From JAGMES01 sp023128035 (GTDB lineage: Bacteria; Bacillota; Halanaerobiia; DY22613): 23,317 bases of DNA. The first letter of the stretch is position 1. Every line of letters starts with the position of its first letter. The stretch is from the NCBI GenBank assembly GCA_030627905.1, contig DAOVRZ010000095.1:1-23317 (forward strand). Direction: 5' to 3'. The position numbers and the translations under genes were made by a program. This document shows, in pieces, positions 7,144 to 14,210 of the stretch. Under the pieces are notes generated by a model. The model made no database searches and was not told the DNA's origin. It saw only the letters and a program-made list of their open reading frames with translations.

Positions 7144-8133
7144 ATGACGAAGGATTTAGTATTAGATGTTAAGAATTTAAAGACATATTTTCATACAAGA
7201 CAGGGTGTGATAAAAGCTGTTGATGGCGTAGATTTTCAACTTAAGAGAGGCGAAGTTTTGGGATTAGTTGGAGAATCAGGAGCAGGAAAATCAATTACTG
7301 GTTTTTCAATTTTACGATTGATAAATTCCCCGGGAAATATTGTTGATGGTGAAGTTAGTTTTATGGGTAAAGATCTATTGAAATTAAAAGATTCTGAAAT
7401 GGAGAAGATTAGGGGAAATCGAATTTCTATGGTATTTCAGGATCCAATGACTTCATTAAACCCAGTTTTAACGATTGGGGATCAATTGATGGAGATAATG
7501 AAATATCATTTTGGAATGAAGAAAAAAGAAGCCAAAAAACAAGCTATCGAATATTTAAGCATGGTTGGTATCCCTTCTCCAGAACAGAGGTTAAAACAAT
7601 ACCCACATCAATTCAGCGGTGGAATGAGACAGCGTGTGGTAATTGCAATTGCAATGGCAAGTAATCCAGATTTATTGATCGCTGATGAACCAACAACAGC
7701 TTTAGATGTTACTATTCAAGCACAGATTATGGGATTGATGCAGAGATTAATAAAAAAACGTCAAACTTCGCTTATTTTAGTTAGCCATGATCTTTCATTG
7801 GTTTCAGAGATAGCAGATAAAATTGCAGTAATGTATGCTGGTAAGATTGTAGAATATGGACCAAAATCTCAAGTGATCGGTAATCCTGAACATCCTTATA
7901 CTCAAGGTTTAATCAATTCATTACCATCAATGGATCAAGAACAAAAAAGATTAGATCAAATCAAAGGTCTAATGCCAAATCCAATGAATTTACCTGAAGG
8001 ATGTAAATTTAAGCCTCGCTGTAGTTATGCTGATTCTGAGTGTGACCTGATGCCAGAACTTAAAGATATCGGAGATTCTCATCTGTCAGCATGTCACAAA
8101 ACTTTCCGACATGCTTTGAAAGGGGTGAGTTAA
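7144..8133 (+). CDS. dppD: Peptide ABC transporter ATPase, DppD type
   Basis: First of the two ATPases that energise peptide import at the inner face of the membrane; 329 residues. It has Walker A GESGAGKS (about 44-51), Q-loop FQDPMTSLNP, signature FSGGMRQR (about 157), Walker B LLIADEP and the switch histidine in LVSHDL. The C-terminal oligopeptide-transporter extension carries GCKFKPRCSYADSEC with four cysteines in all (counting SACH), a pattern shared by this subfamily. GTG 7135 overlaps the binding site (GGGAGAGGG), so ATG 7144 was chosen. The stop lies two bases from the next start. Confidence 0.93.
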   Translation: MTKDLVLDVKNLKTYFHTRQGVIKAVDGVDFQLKRGEVLGLVGESGAGKSITGFSILRLINSPGNIVDGEVSFMGKDLLKLKDSEMEKIRGNRISMVFQDPMTSLNPVLTIGDQLMEIMKYHFGMKKKEAKKQAIEYLSMVGIPSPEQRLKQYPHQFSGGMRQRVVIAIAMASNPDLLIADEPTTALDVTIQAQIMGLMQRLIKKRQTSLILVSHDLSLVSEIADKIAVMYAGKIVEYGPKSQVIGNPEHPYTQGLINSLPSMDQEQKRLDQIKGLMPNPMNLPEGCKFKPRCSYADSECDLMPELKDIGDSHLSACHKTFRHALKGVS

Positions 8134-8134
8134 G

Positions 8135-9115
8135 ATGGCATTAGTTGAAGTGAAAGATTTGAAACAACATTTTCCGATAAAATCAGGCCTTTTTTCTAAA
8201 TGGAGAAATGAAAAAAGATTTGTCCATGCTGTAAATGGAGTTACTTTTAATATTGAAAAAGGGGAGACTTTGAGTTTAGTTGGAGAAAGTGGTTGTGGTA
8301 AATCAACGACTGGGCGGACTGTTTTGGGACTTTATCAGCCTACTTCTGGTGATATCTGTTTTGATGGTGAAAGCATTGTAGATCTTTCACCAAAAGAAAG
8401 ATTGAAATATCGTCGTCGGATGCAGATGATCTTTCAGGATCCTTATGCATCATTGAATCCTAGAATGAAAGTTAAGGATATTATTGTTGAACCGATTAAA
8501 ACCCATAATTTAGTTCCAAAAGAGGAACAAGAAGATTTAGTACTTCATATTATGGACAAAGTTGGTATAGATACTGCATATATAAATCGTTATCCGCATC
8601 AATTCAGTGGTGGTCAGAGACAACGAATAGGAATTGCTAGAGCTTTGGTGATGCAACCAGATTTAATTGTTGCTGATGAACCTATCTCTGCCCTAGATGT
8701 TTCAATTCAAGCACAAATTTTAAATCTGTTGATGGATCTTCAAGAAGAGTTTAACCTCACTTATTTATTTATTGCACATGATTTAAGTGTTGTCAAGCAT
8801 ATTAGTAACCGTGTGGCGATAATGTATTTGGGAAAGATCTGTGAGATTGGTGAGACAAAAGAGATTTTTTCAAATCCACTTCATCCTTATACTAAAGCCT
8901 TGTTTGAGTCAATACCGAAATTGACTACGACAACTAAAGCATATAACGAGGTTTTAGAAGGGGATGTACCAAATCCAATCAATTTGCCCTCTGGTTGTTA
9001 TTTCCATTCCCGGTGTAAGTATGCTATGAAGATATGTAGAGAGAAGGCGCCAGAACTTAAAGATATTTCTGGGTGCAATAGTCGAGAAGTTGCCTGTCAT
9101 TTGCTAAATAATTAG
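8135..9115 (+). CDS. dppF: Peptide ABC transporter ATPase, DppF type
   Basis: Second ATPase of the importer, 326 residues. Walker A GESGCGKS lies at about 50-57, the Q-loop in MIFQDPYASLNPRM, signature FSGGQRQR at about 157-164, Walker B LIVADEP and FIAHDLSVV for the switch region. The C-terminal oligopeptide extension has SGCYFHSRCKYAMKICR and a final cysteine. It starts one base after the previous stop, with the binding site AGGGGTGAG inside the end of the preceding gene, so the pair is translationally coupled, as expected for a 1:1 ATPase pair. Confidence 0.93.
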   Translation: MALVEVKDLKQHFPIKSGLFSKWRNEKRFVHAVNGVTFNIEKGETLSLVGESGCGKSTTGRTVLGLYQPTSGDICFDGESIVDLSPKERLKYRRRMQMIFQDPYASLNPRMKVKDIIVEPIKTHNLVPKEEQEDLVLHIMDKVGIDTAYINRYPHQFSGGQRQRIGIARALVMQPDLIVADEPISALDVSIQAQILNLLMDLQEEFNLTYLFIAHDLSVVKHISNRVAIMYLGKICEIGETKEIFSNPLHPYTKALFESIPKLTTTTKAYNEVLEGDVPNPINLPSGCYFHSRCKYAMKICREKAPELKDISGCNSREVACHLLNN

Positions 9116-9129
9116 AGGAGGTAGTAGCG

Positions 9130-10278
9130 ATGAGTGAGAAGATTAACCAATATATTTTGGAACAAGAAGAATTGATGATTAGGGATTTAGAGGAGATTGT
9201 TATTATTGATAGTGGATCATATGATAAAACTGGTATCGATCAAATTATTGATATATTTAAAAATAGATACACGGAGTTAGGTTTTGAAGTAATGATTGAT
9301 GAACAGTCAGAGCGGGGAAATCACCTTGTAGCAAAAAGGAAAGGAAATATTCGAAAGAATTTTTTATTTATTGGGCATGTTGATACTGTATTTAATAAGG
9401 GGACGGTGAGTGAACGTCCTTTTACTATCAATGGTAATCGAGCATATGGGCCAGGGGTTTGTGATATGAAGGGCGGAGTAATAACGATGTATTATGCAAT
9501 CAAAGCCTTACTTGATTTAGAATTTCCTCATCTGCCTGATATTACTATTATTTTGAATGGAGATGAAGAACTCGGTTCTCCCTCATCTAGATCTCTGATT
9601 GAAACTCTAGGGAAGAAGGCAACTTTTTGCTTTGTTTTAGAGACTGGTAGAGTAGGTGGTTTGGTCACAGCACGCAAAGGAGTTGGAATTTTTGAGATGA
9701 CTGTCAAAGGTGTTGCTTCTCATGCTGGCTCCAATCACCCACTTGGTAGAAACGCCATCGAAGAGTTAGCACATAAAATAATTGAAATCCATAAATTGAC
9801 TAATTACGAAAGAGGTATAACTTTGAATGTTGGAGTGATTGAAGGGGGAAATCGTCCAAATATTGTACCTGATTTTGCTAAAGCGAGAATTGATCTAAGA
9901 GTTGAGAAAATTGAGGATTCAGAAGAGATAATTGCTAAGATTCAAGAGATTGCTGAGAAAGTATATGTAGAAGGTACTGAAACTTACTTAAATGGGGAAC
10001 TAAATAGACCTCCATTGGTGAGAACTGAAAAGAGTCAAAAATTATTCAAAACTTTCAAAATGGCAGGAAAGTTAGTGGGATTAGAAGAATTAGGAGAAAT
10101 TGCAACTGGTGGTGGTTCTGACGGAAATTTTGTTAGTGCATTAGGGGTGCCAACTATTGATGCTTTAGGTCCAGCAGGTGGAGAGGCACATAATGATAAA
10201 GAATATATAGAGTTAGCTTCTCTGGTGCAGAGATCACAACTATTGGCTCAAACCATCATACTTTTAACCTCTACTTGA
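9130..10278 (+). CDS. M20 family zinc peptidase, glutamate carboxypeptidase-like
   Basis: A 382-residue cytosolic metallopeptidase expected to trim imported di- or oligopeptides or N-acyl amino acids. Two-zinc centre residues are visible: H83 and D85 in FIGHVDTV, D112 in GVCDMKGG, the catalytic pair E146-E147 in NGDEELGS, E171 in ETGR, and a late His in GGEAHNDKEY. The dimerisation domain begins around GVASHAGSNHPLGRNAIEELAH. The pattern is closest to carboxypeptidase G2/glutamate carboxypeptidase within M20. No signal peptide is present. It is the last gene of the transporter operon, 14 bases after dppF, with the binding site AGAGGAGG. Its TGA stop is part of the TTGAC sequence beside which the TnpB element has inserted. 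Confidence 0.88.
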   Translation: MSEKINQYILEQEELMIRDLEEIVIIDSGSYDKTGIDQIIDIFKNRYTELGFEVMIDEQSERGNHLVAKRKGNIRKNFLFIGHVDTVFNKGTVSERPFTINGNRAYGPGVCDMKGGVITMYYAIKALLDLEFPHLPDITIILNGDEELGSPSSRSLIETLGKKATFCFVLETGRVGGLVTARKGVGIFEMTVKGVASHAGSNHPLGRNAIEELAHKIIEIHKLTNYERGITLNVGVIEGGNRPNIVPDFAKARIDLRVEKIEDSEEIIAKIQEIAEKVYVEGTETYLNGELNRPPLVRTEKSQKLFKTFKMAGKLVGLEELGEIATGGGSDGNFVSALGVPTIDALGPAGGEAHNDKEYIELASLVQRSQLLAQTIILLTST

Positions 10279-10325
10279 CAAGAAGTCCCTTATCTTCTAT
10301 AGGTGGGGGATGAATTGTCAAGGTC

Positions 10326-10354
10326 TTGATTTTATTGGTATTCTATGATAAAAT
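10326..10354 (+). promoter_or_regulatory. Probable tnpB promoter
   Basis: TTGATT (10326-10331) and TAAAAT (10349-10354) are separated by 17 bases, inside the element's left-end region and about 130 bases before tnpB. Moderate match to the sigma-A consensus. Confidence 0.45.
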
Positions 10355-10484
10355 ATAATCAGTCGTAAACACAAAGAAATTAGTAATAATAGTGGAATTA
10401 GGTAGTAATAATCATTCAGTCTCTTTATTGCATTACCACTTGATCCTTGTAATGAAATACAGATAAAAAGTGGGGTGAAGAAAA

Positions 10485-11579
10485 ATGATGATGATTACAA
10501 AACGGTTCGAAATCAAGCCAACCAAAGAACAAGAAGAGAAAATGTTTCAGACTCTTTATCTTTGTCGAAAACTCTATAACAACGCTTTAGATCAACGACA
10601 GACTTACTATAAAAAGCATGAGAAGGGCTTGACTTATACCGACCAGCAGAATCAGCTTCCAGCGTTCAAAAACGAGAATCTTGAATACAAGCAAGTACAA
10701 TCTCAAGTCTTGCAAAATGCATTACGAAGATTGGATGATGCTTACGAAAACTTTTTTGAAAAGCGTGCTGGATATCCAAGATTCAAAGATAAATACCATT
10801 ACACTTCTTTTACCTATCCACAGGCAGAAGCTAAAAGAAACTTTGGGAAAGAAGGATATATCTATTTGTCCAAGATAGGTCATGTGAAACTTAACAACCA
10901 TAGGGATTTTGAACCATCGAAAGTAAAAATTATCAACGTCAAATTTCATAACAACAAATGGTATGTAAACTTGACGATGGAAGTTGAGGAAGAAAAACTC
11001 ACATCAGACTTAGAAAGGTGTATAGGTATCGACATGGGGATCAAATATATTGTTATTACCTCTGATGGTCAGACTTACGATAATCCGAAATGGCTTAATA
11101 AGTCCGAAAATAAATTCAAAAAGCTCCAACGTCAGTTAAGCCGGAAGATAAAAGGTAGCAATAACAGAGAAAAAGCTAAAAAACATCTCCAGAAATTACA
11201 CGCCAAGATCACCGATCAGCGTAGAGACTATCTTCATAAAGTAAGCATTAACTTAGTAAAAGAAAACGACTTAATTTGCATAGAGGATTTGCAAACAATC
11301 AATATGATGAAGAATCATAAACTTGCAAAATCTATTGCAAATGTAAGTTGGAACAAACTTGCTTTGTACCTGGAGTATAAGTCTAAGTTATACGGAAAAA
11401 ACTTTGTCAAAATCAATCCAAAGAACACCAGTCAACTCTGTAGCAGTTGTGGTAAACCAGTAGAAAAAGGTTTGTCAGATAGAGTACACGACTGCCCATT
11501 TTGTGGACTGGTATTAGATAGAGATCATAATGCAGCCATAAACATACTGCACAAAGGTTTGGAAATGGTTATGCAATAA
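10485..11579 (+). CDS. tnpB: TnpB RNA-guided endonuclease
   Basis: A 364-residue TnpB (IS1341/OrfB group), normal length and apparently intact. The N-terminal helix-turn-helix-like region (FEIKPTKEQEEKMFQTL, then CRKLYNNALDQR) and YPRFKDKYHYTSF are family hallmarks. The split RuvC nuclease is complete: D183 in CIGIDMGIKY, E267 in LICIEDL, D347 in LDRDHNAA. A zinc finger CSSCG...CPFCG (C319, C322, C337, C340) lies between the last two. The start is ambiguous among three consecutive ATGs (10485, 10488, 10491) after GGGGTGAA. TnpB proteins cut DNA with a guide taken from sequence next to the element's right end, which helps the element persist; no tnpA is present. Its base composition resembles its neighbours. 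Confidence 0.92.
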   Translation: MMMITKRFEIKPTKEQEEKMFQTLYLCRKLYNNALDQRQTYYKKHEKGLTYTDQQNQLPAFKNENLEYKQVQSQVLQNALRRLDDAYENFFEKRAGYPRFKDKYHYTSFTYPQAEAKRNFGKEGYIYLSKIGHVKLNNHRDFEPSKVKIINVKFHNNKWYVNLTMEVEEEKLTSDLERCIGIDMGIKYIVITSDGQTYDNPKWLNKSENKFKKLQRQLSRKIKGSNNREKAKKHLQKLHAKITDQRRDYLHKVSINLVKENDLICIEDLQTINMMKNHKLAKSIANVSWNKLALYLEYKSKLYGKNFVKINPKNTSQLCSSCGKPVEKGLSDRVHDCPFCGLVLDRDHNAAINILHKGLEMVMQ

Positions 11580-11731
11580 ATACAAATTTTCTAGGGTTGG
11601 TTCGCCCCGAAGTTACGCTTGTGGAGATCGCGTAAGACCTACACTATTGTAGGCTATGATCGTTGAAGCAAGAAGCCCCCACCTCTTAGCAAAGCGTAGG
11701 TGGTGGGTAGTTCACCTGAAACATGTAGTTG
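11580..11731 (+). ncRNA. Probable omega RNA (reRNA) of TnpB with guide
   Basis: Downstream of tnpB the right-end region is strongly structured: TTACGC/GCGTAA (11613-11618 with 11630-11635), CCTACA/TGTAGG (11638-11643 with 11648-11653) and the terminal hairpin with CCACCT/AGGTGG. In characterised systems the omega RNA is processed from this region and its last 16-20 bases come from DNA flanking the element. The guide here would start at 11716 with CTGAAACATGTAGTTG. Exact RNA ends cannot be seen from the sequence; the 5' part may extend into tnpB. Confidence 0.55.
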
Positions 11732-11738
11732 AATTGCG

Positions 11739-11770
11739 AAGGACTTCAGGAATTTTCTGAAGTCCTTATA
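11739..11770 (+). terminator. Terminator hairpin, probably the original end of the opp operon
   Basis: AAGGACTTCAG (11739-11749) and CTGAAGTCCTT (11757-11767) form a perfect 11-pair stem with a seven-base loop, followed by an AT-rich tail that is a poor T-run. It lies 23 bases beyond the TnpB element. Before the insertion it would have stood about two dozen bases after the M20 stop codon. Confidence 0.65.
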
Positions 11771-11917
11771 TATATTGAATCTTTTTTATTAAGGATAATG
11801 AAAAAGTTATCATTTAAATAGCAGGATTTTGTTTGATAATAGCGAATAGTAATAAAAATAGTTTAGAAACACAATACAAATATTTCTTTAAAAAAATATA
11901 CATAAGGAGTGATAACT
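11768..11917 (+). promoter_or_regulatory. Upstream region of the first chemoreceptor gene with two-box motif
   Basis: GCAGGATTTT (11821-11830), ten bases, then AGCGAATA (11841-11848) recur with identical spacing upstream of the second chemoreceptor gene. The rest of the region is AT-rich with no clear sigma-A promoter, and the motif does not have the spacing of the motility sigma factor consensus. The binding site AAGGAG (11904-11909) precedes the presumed start. Confidence 0.45.
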
Positions 11918-13999
11918 ATTCATAAAAAACTAAATTTTAAAATTATTATTGCAATTAGTATCTGTTCGCTTATGGTCTCTATTCTAATTGGAAGTATAAG
12001 TATATTTCAAAGCACAAAATCTATGAAAAAGGAAGCTATGGATAAGCTATTATACATGAGTCGAAATTATAGCAATGAATTCAGCAAAAAAGTAGAAACA
12101 GTTGAAAATACAGTATATAATCTATATTCTGTTTCTCTGAATACATTTGATTTACAGAAGTTAAAGAATAATCCTGGCTATATGGAACAATATACAATCA
12201 AGATGGATCCTTTGGTTAAGCGAGCTGCAGAACTATTAGATGGGACTTTGAGTGTTTATTTGACTTTTAATCCAGAATTAACAGGGGAGGTATATGAATC
12301 CTGGTATGAAGATGAAGAAGGAACAGGTGACTTTGCACTTCAAGAATCAACTGATCTTTCCGAATTTTACCCTGAAAATGATGAAATGGATTATTATTAT
12401 AGACCAATAAATGAAGGAAGAGAAGTTTGGTGTGAGCCTTATCACGATGAAGATATAAATGCACATTTAGTTTCTTATGCAAAAGCAATTTATAAGGATG
12501 ATATATTGCTTGGTATCGCAGGTATAGATACAAAACTTGATTATATTAAAGAGACACTACAACAAGTAAAAATCTATGAGTCAGGTACTGCATCCTTATT
12601 TGATGAAAATTATACTGTTATCTTTCATCCTCTTTATGTTTCTGAAAAAGATAATCTTAAAACAGTAGAAGATGGTCAATTAAAATTTTTAACAGAAGAA
12701 ATAGATGAAAACGAATATGGAGTTATAGAGTATGAGCTGAATGGTAAAGATAAAATTCTAGGTTACTCTCATTTATCAAATGGCTGGATTCTAGTAATAG
12801 AACCACCTGTAGACGAAATATTCCAACCAGTTAAGCGTTTGAGAAATTTGCTTCTAATTATAAGTTTTTTTGGAATTGGCTTTTCGATTTTAATTGCTCT
12901 ATTTATTGGTAAATCAATTTCAAAGCCTATAGTAAAAATAACAGAATTAATGAATAAAACAGCTGATTTAGATTTAGTTAATGACTCAACATTTGATTAT
13001 TTATTAAAAAAGAAAGATGAAACAGGAATTATGGCAAAAGCAATGATGGATACAAGAAATATATTAAGAGAAATGATGGGAGAGATTTCACAGATATCCA
13101 GCCAAACTTTAGACCATGCTCAAAATTATGCATCAGCTACTCAACAAACTTCTGCATCAATTGAGGAAGTTTCTAAAACGATTGATGAATTAGCACAAAG
13201 TGCTTCTGAACAGGCAGCACAATCAGAATTGGGAACAGACAAACTTGTTAGTCTTGCTGATCAAATTGATTATATTGTAAATGGTTCAAATTTACTCAAA
13301 GAGAATGCTAAGAAAACAAATACAGTTAGTCAGCAAGGTATGGAAGTAATTAGTGATTTGCAGAATAAATTTAGATCAAGAGATAAAATTGAAAAAGAAT
13401 TTTCTAATGATATTGATTTATTAGCAAATAAGTCTAGTGCTGTAAGTAATATTGTGAATACAATTCATTCAATCTCAGAACAAACCAACTTATTAGCTTT
13501 AAACGCAGCGATTGAAGCTGCTAGAGCAGGTGAATCTGGAAGAGGTTTTTCAGTAGTAGCGGAAGAAATTAAGAAACTTGCTGAACAAGCCTCTCAATCT
13601 ACACAAGAAATAGAAGAGATAGTTAAAGAAATTTTAAATGAGATTTCAGAAGTTAAAAATAACATGGATACGTTTAAAATAATTGGAGAACAATCAAATA
13701 GAGCTTTGATTGAAACGAGTGCTGCATTTAAAGAAATTGATGAATCAGTAAAGGAGACTATTACACAAATTGATGCTCTCCAAAAAAGTGTTGAACAGGT
13801 AGATCAATATAAAAATGATGTTGTAACATCCATTCAAGAGATATCAGCCATTTCTGAAGAATCAGCAGCCGCTACAGAAGAAGTATCAGCATCTTTAGAA
13901 GAACAGGTTGCAATTATTGAAACCTTAGCTCAAAAAGCAGGCGATCTACAGTTAATCGCAAAAAATCTACAGGATAAAATTGATAAGTTTAAGATTTAA
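11918..13999 (+). CDS. Methyl-accepting chemotaxis protein with dCache-type sensor
   Basis: A transmembrane chemoreceptor of 693 residues if started at 11918. Residue numbers here count from the GTG at 11909. Helix 1 (about 11-34), a large extracytoplasmic sensor (about 40-305, with YYYRPINEGREVWCEPYHDED and AGIDTKLDYI typical of double-Cache folds), helix 2 (about 313-334), HAMP (about 335-390) and the signalling coiled coil follow. The kinase-binding tip is EQTNLLALNAAIEAARAGESGRGFSVVAEEIKKLAEQ (about 524-560). Glu/Gln-rich methylation helices flank it. GTG 11909 overlaps the binding site AAGGAG, whereas ATT 11918 is eight bases from it and aligns with the ATG of the paralogous gene that follows, so I favour an ATT start. 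No CheR-tethering pentapeptide is seen. The ligand is unknown; peptide or amino acid sensing is suggested only by neighbours. Confidence 0.88.
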   Translation: MHKKLNFKIIIAISICSLMVSILIGSISIFQSTKSMKKEAMDKLLYMSRNYSNEFSKKVETVENTVYNLYSVSLNTFDLQKLKNNPGYMEQYTIKMDPLVKRAAELLDGTLSVYLTFNPELTGEVYESWYEDEEGTGDFALQESTDLSEFYPENDEMDYYYRPINEGREVWCEPYHDEDINAHLVSYAKAIYKDDILLGIAGIDTKLDYIKETLQQVKIYESGTASLFDENYTVIFHPLYVSEKDNLKTVEDGQLKFLTEEIDENEYGVIEYELNGKDKILGYSHLSNGWILVIEPPVDEIFQPVKRLRNLLLIISFFGIGFSILIALFIGKSISKPIVKITELMNKTADLDLVNDSTFDYLLKKKDETGIMAKAMMDTRNILREMMGEISQISSQTLDHAQNYASATQQTSASIEEVSKTIDELAQSASEQAAQSELGTDKLVSLADQIDYIVNGSNLLKENAKKTNTVSQQGMEVISDLQNKFRSRDKIEKEFSNDIDLLANKSSAVSNIVNTIHSISEQTNLLALNAAIEAARAGESGRGFSVVAEEIKKLAEQASQSTQEIEEIVKEILNEISEVKNNMDTFKIIGEQSNRALIETSAAFKEIDESVKETITQIDALQKSVEQVDQYKNDVVTSIQEISAISEESAAATEEVSASLEEQVAIIETLAQKAGDLQLIAKNLQDKIDKFKI

Positions 14000-14006
14000 G
14001 ATTATG

Positions 14007-14037
14007 AAGGACTTCAGAATTTCTGAAGTCCTTATGT
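14007..14037 (+). terminator. Terminator hairpin after the first chemoreceptor gene
   Basis: AAGGACTTCAG (14007-14017) pairs perfectly with CTGAAGTCCTT (14023-14033) around the loop AATTT. The tail is short. Arms are identical to those of the hairpin at 11739-11767. Confidence 0.65.
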
Positions 14038-14103
14038 ATAAGTAATTATTTAAGTATATTTATTGCGCAATGTAAAAAAAATTACTAAAAGATATAACTA
14101 GAG

Positions 14104-14131
14104 GCAGGATTTTATCAAATATTAGCGAATA
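14104..14131 (+). promoter_or_regulatory. Two-box motif upstream of the second chemoreceptor gene
   Basis: GCAGGATTTT (14104-14113), ten bases, AGCGAATA (14124-14131). It is the same pair of boxes with the same spacing as at 11821-11848, while the bases between them differ (GTTTGATAAT against ATCAAATATT). Conservation limited to the boxes suggests a recognised site. Confidence 0.5.
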
Positions 14132-14210
14132 TTTAATCAAAGGTGTTGTATAAATATACATTAATATTTGAAAAATAATTGAGAAGTACTAAGAAGGGAT
14201 GATATTAACA

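Larger units (their letters stand above)
10280..11715 (+). mobile_element. IS605-family element carrying only tnpB
   Basis: The left end begins right after TTGAC (10275-10279) with a small hairpin AGAAG/CTTCT (10281-10285 with 10294-10298). The right end has the subterminal hairpin CCACCT/AGGTGG (11679-11684 with 11698-11703) and finishes GTAGTTCAC at 11715, as is usual for IS200/IS605 elements. AGGTGGGGG near the left end (10301-10309) is the exact complement of CCCCCACCT near the right end (11676-11684). There is no target duplication and no terminal inverted repeat, as expected for this family. There is no tnpA (Y1 transposase), so movement would need a helper elsewhere. The interior is one gene and its 3' RNA region. 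Confidence 0.8.

Noticed and set aside
11815..11848. Motility sigma factor promoter before the first chemoreceptor
   Set aside because: TAAA is present at 11815, but the distance to GCGAATA is about 23 bases rather than about 15, and the second receptor gene lacks the TAAA.
12267..12533. Minus-strand frame opposite the first chemoreceptor gene
   Set aside because: Shadow of the well supported sensor-domain coding frame; low-complexity composition (His, Leu, Tyr rich).
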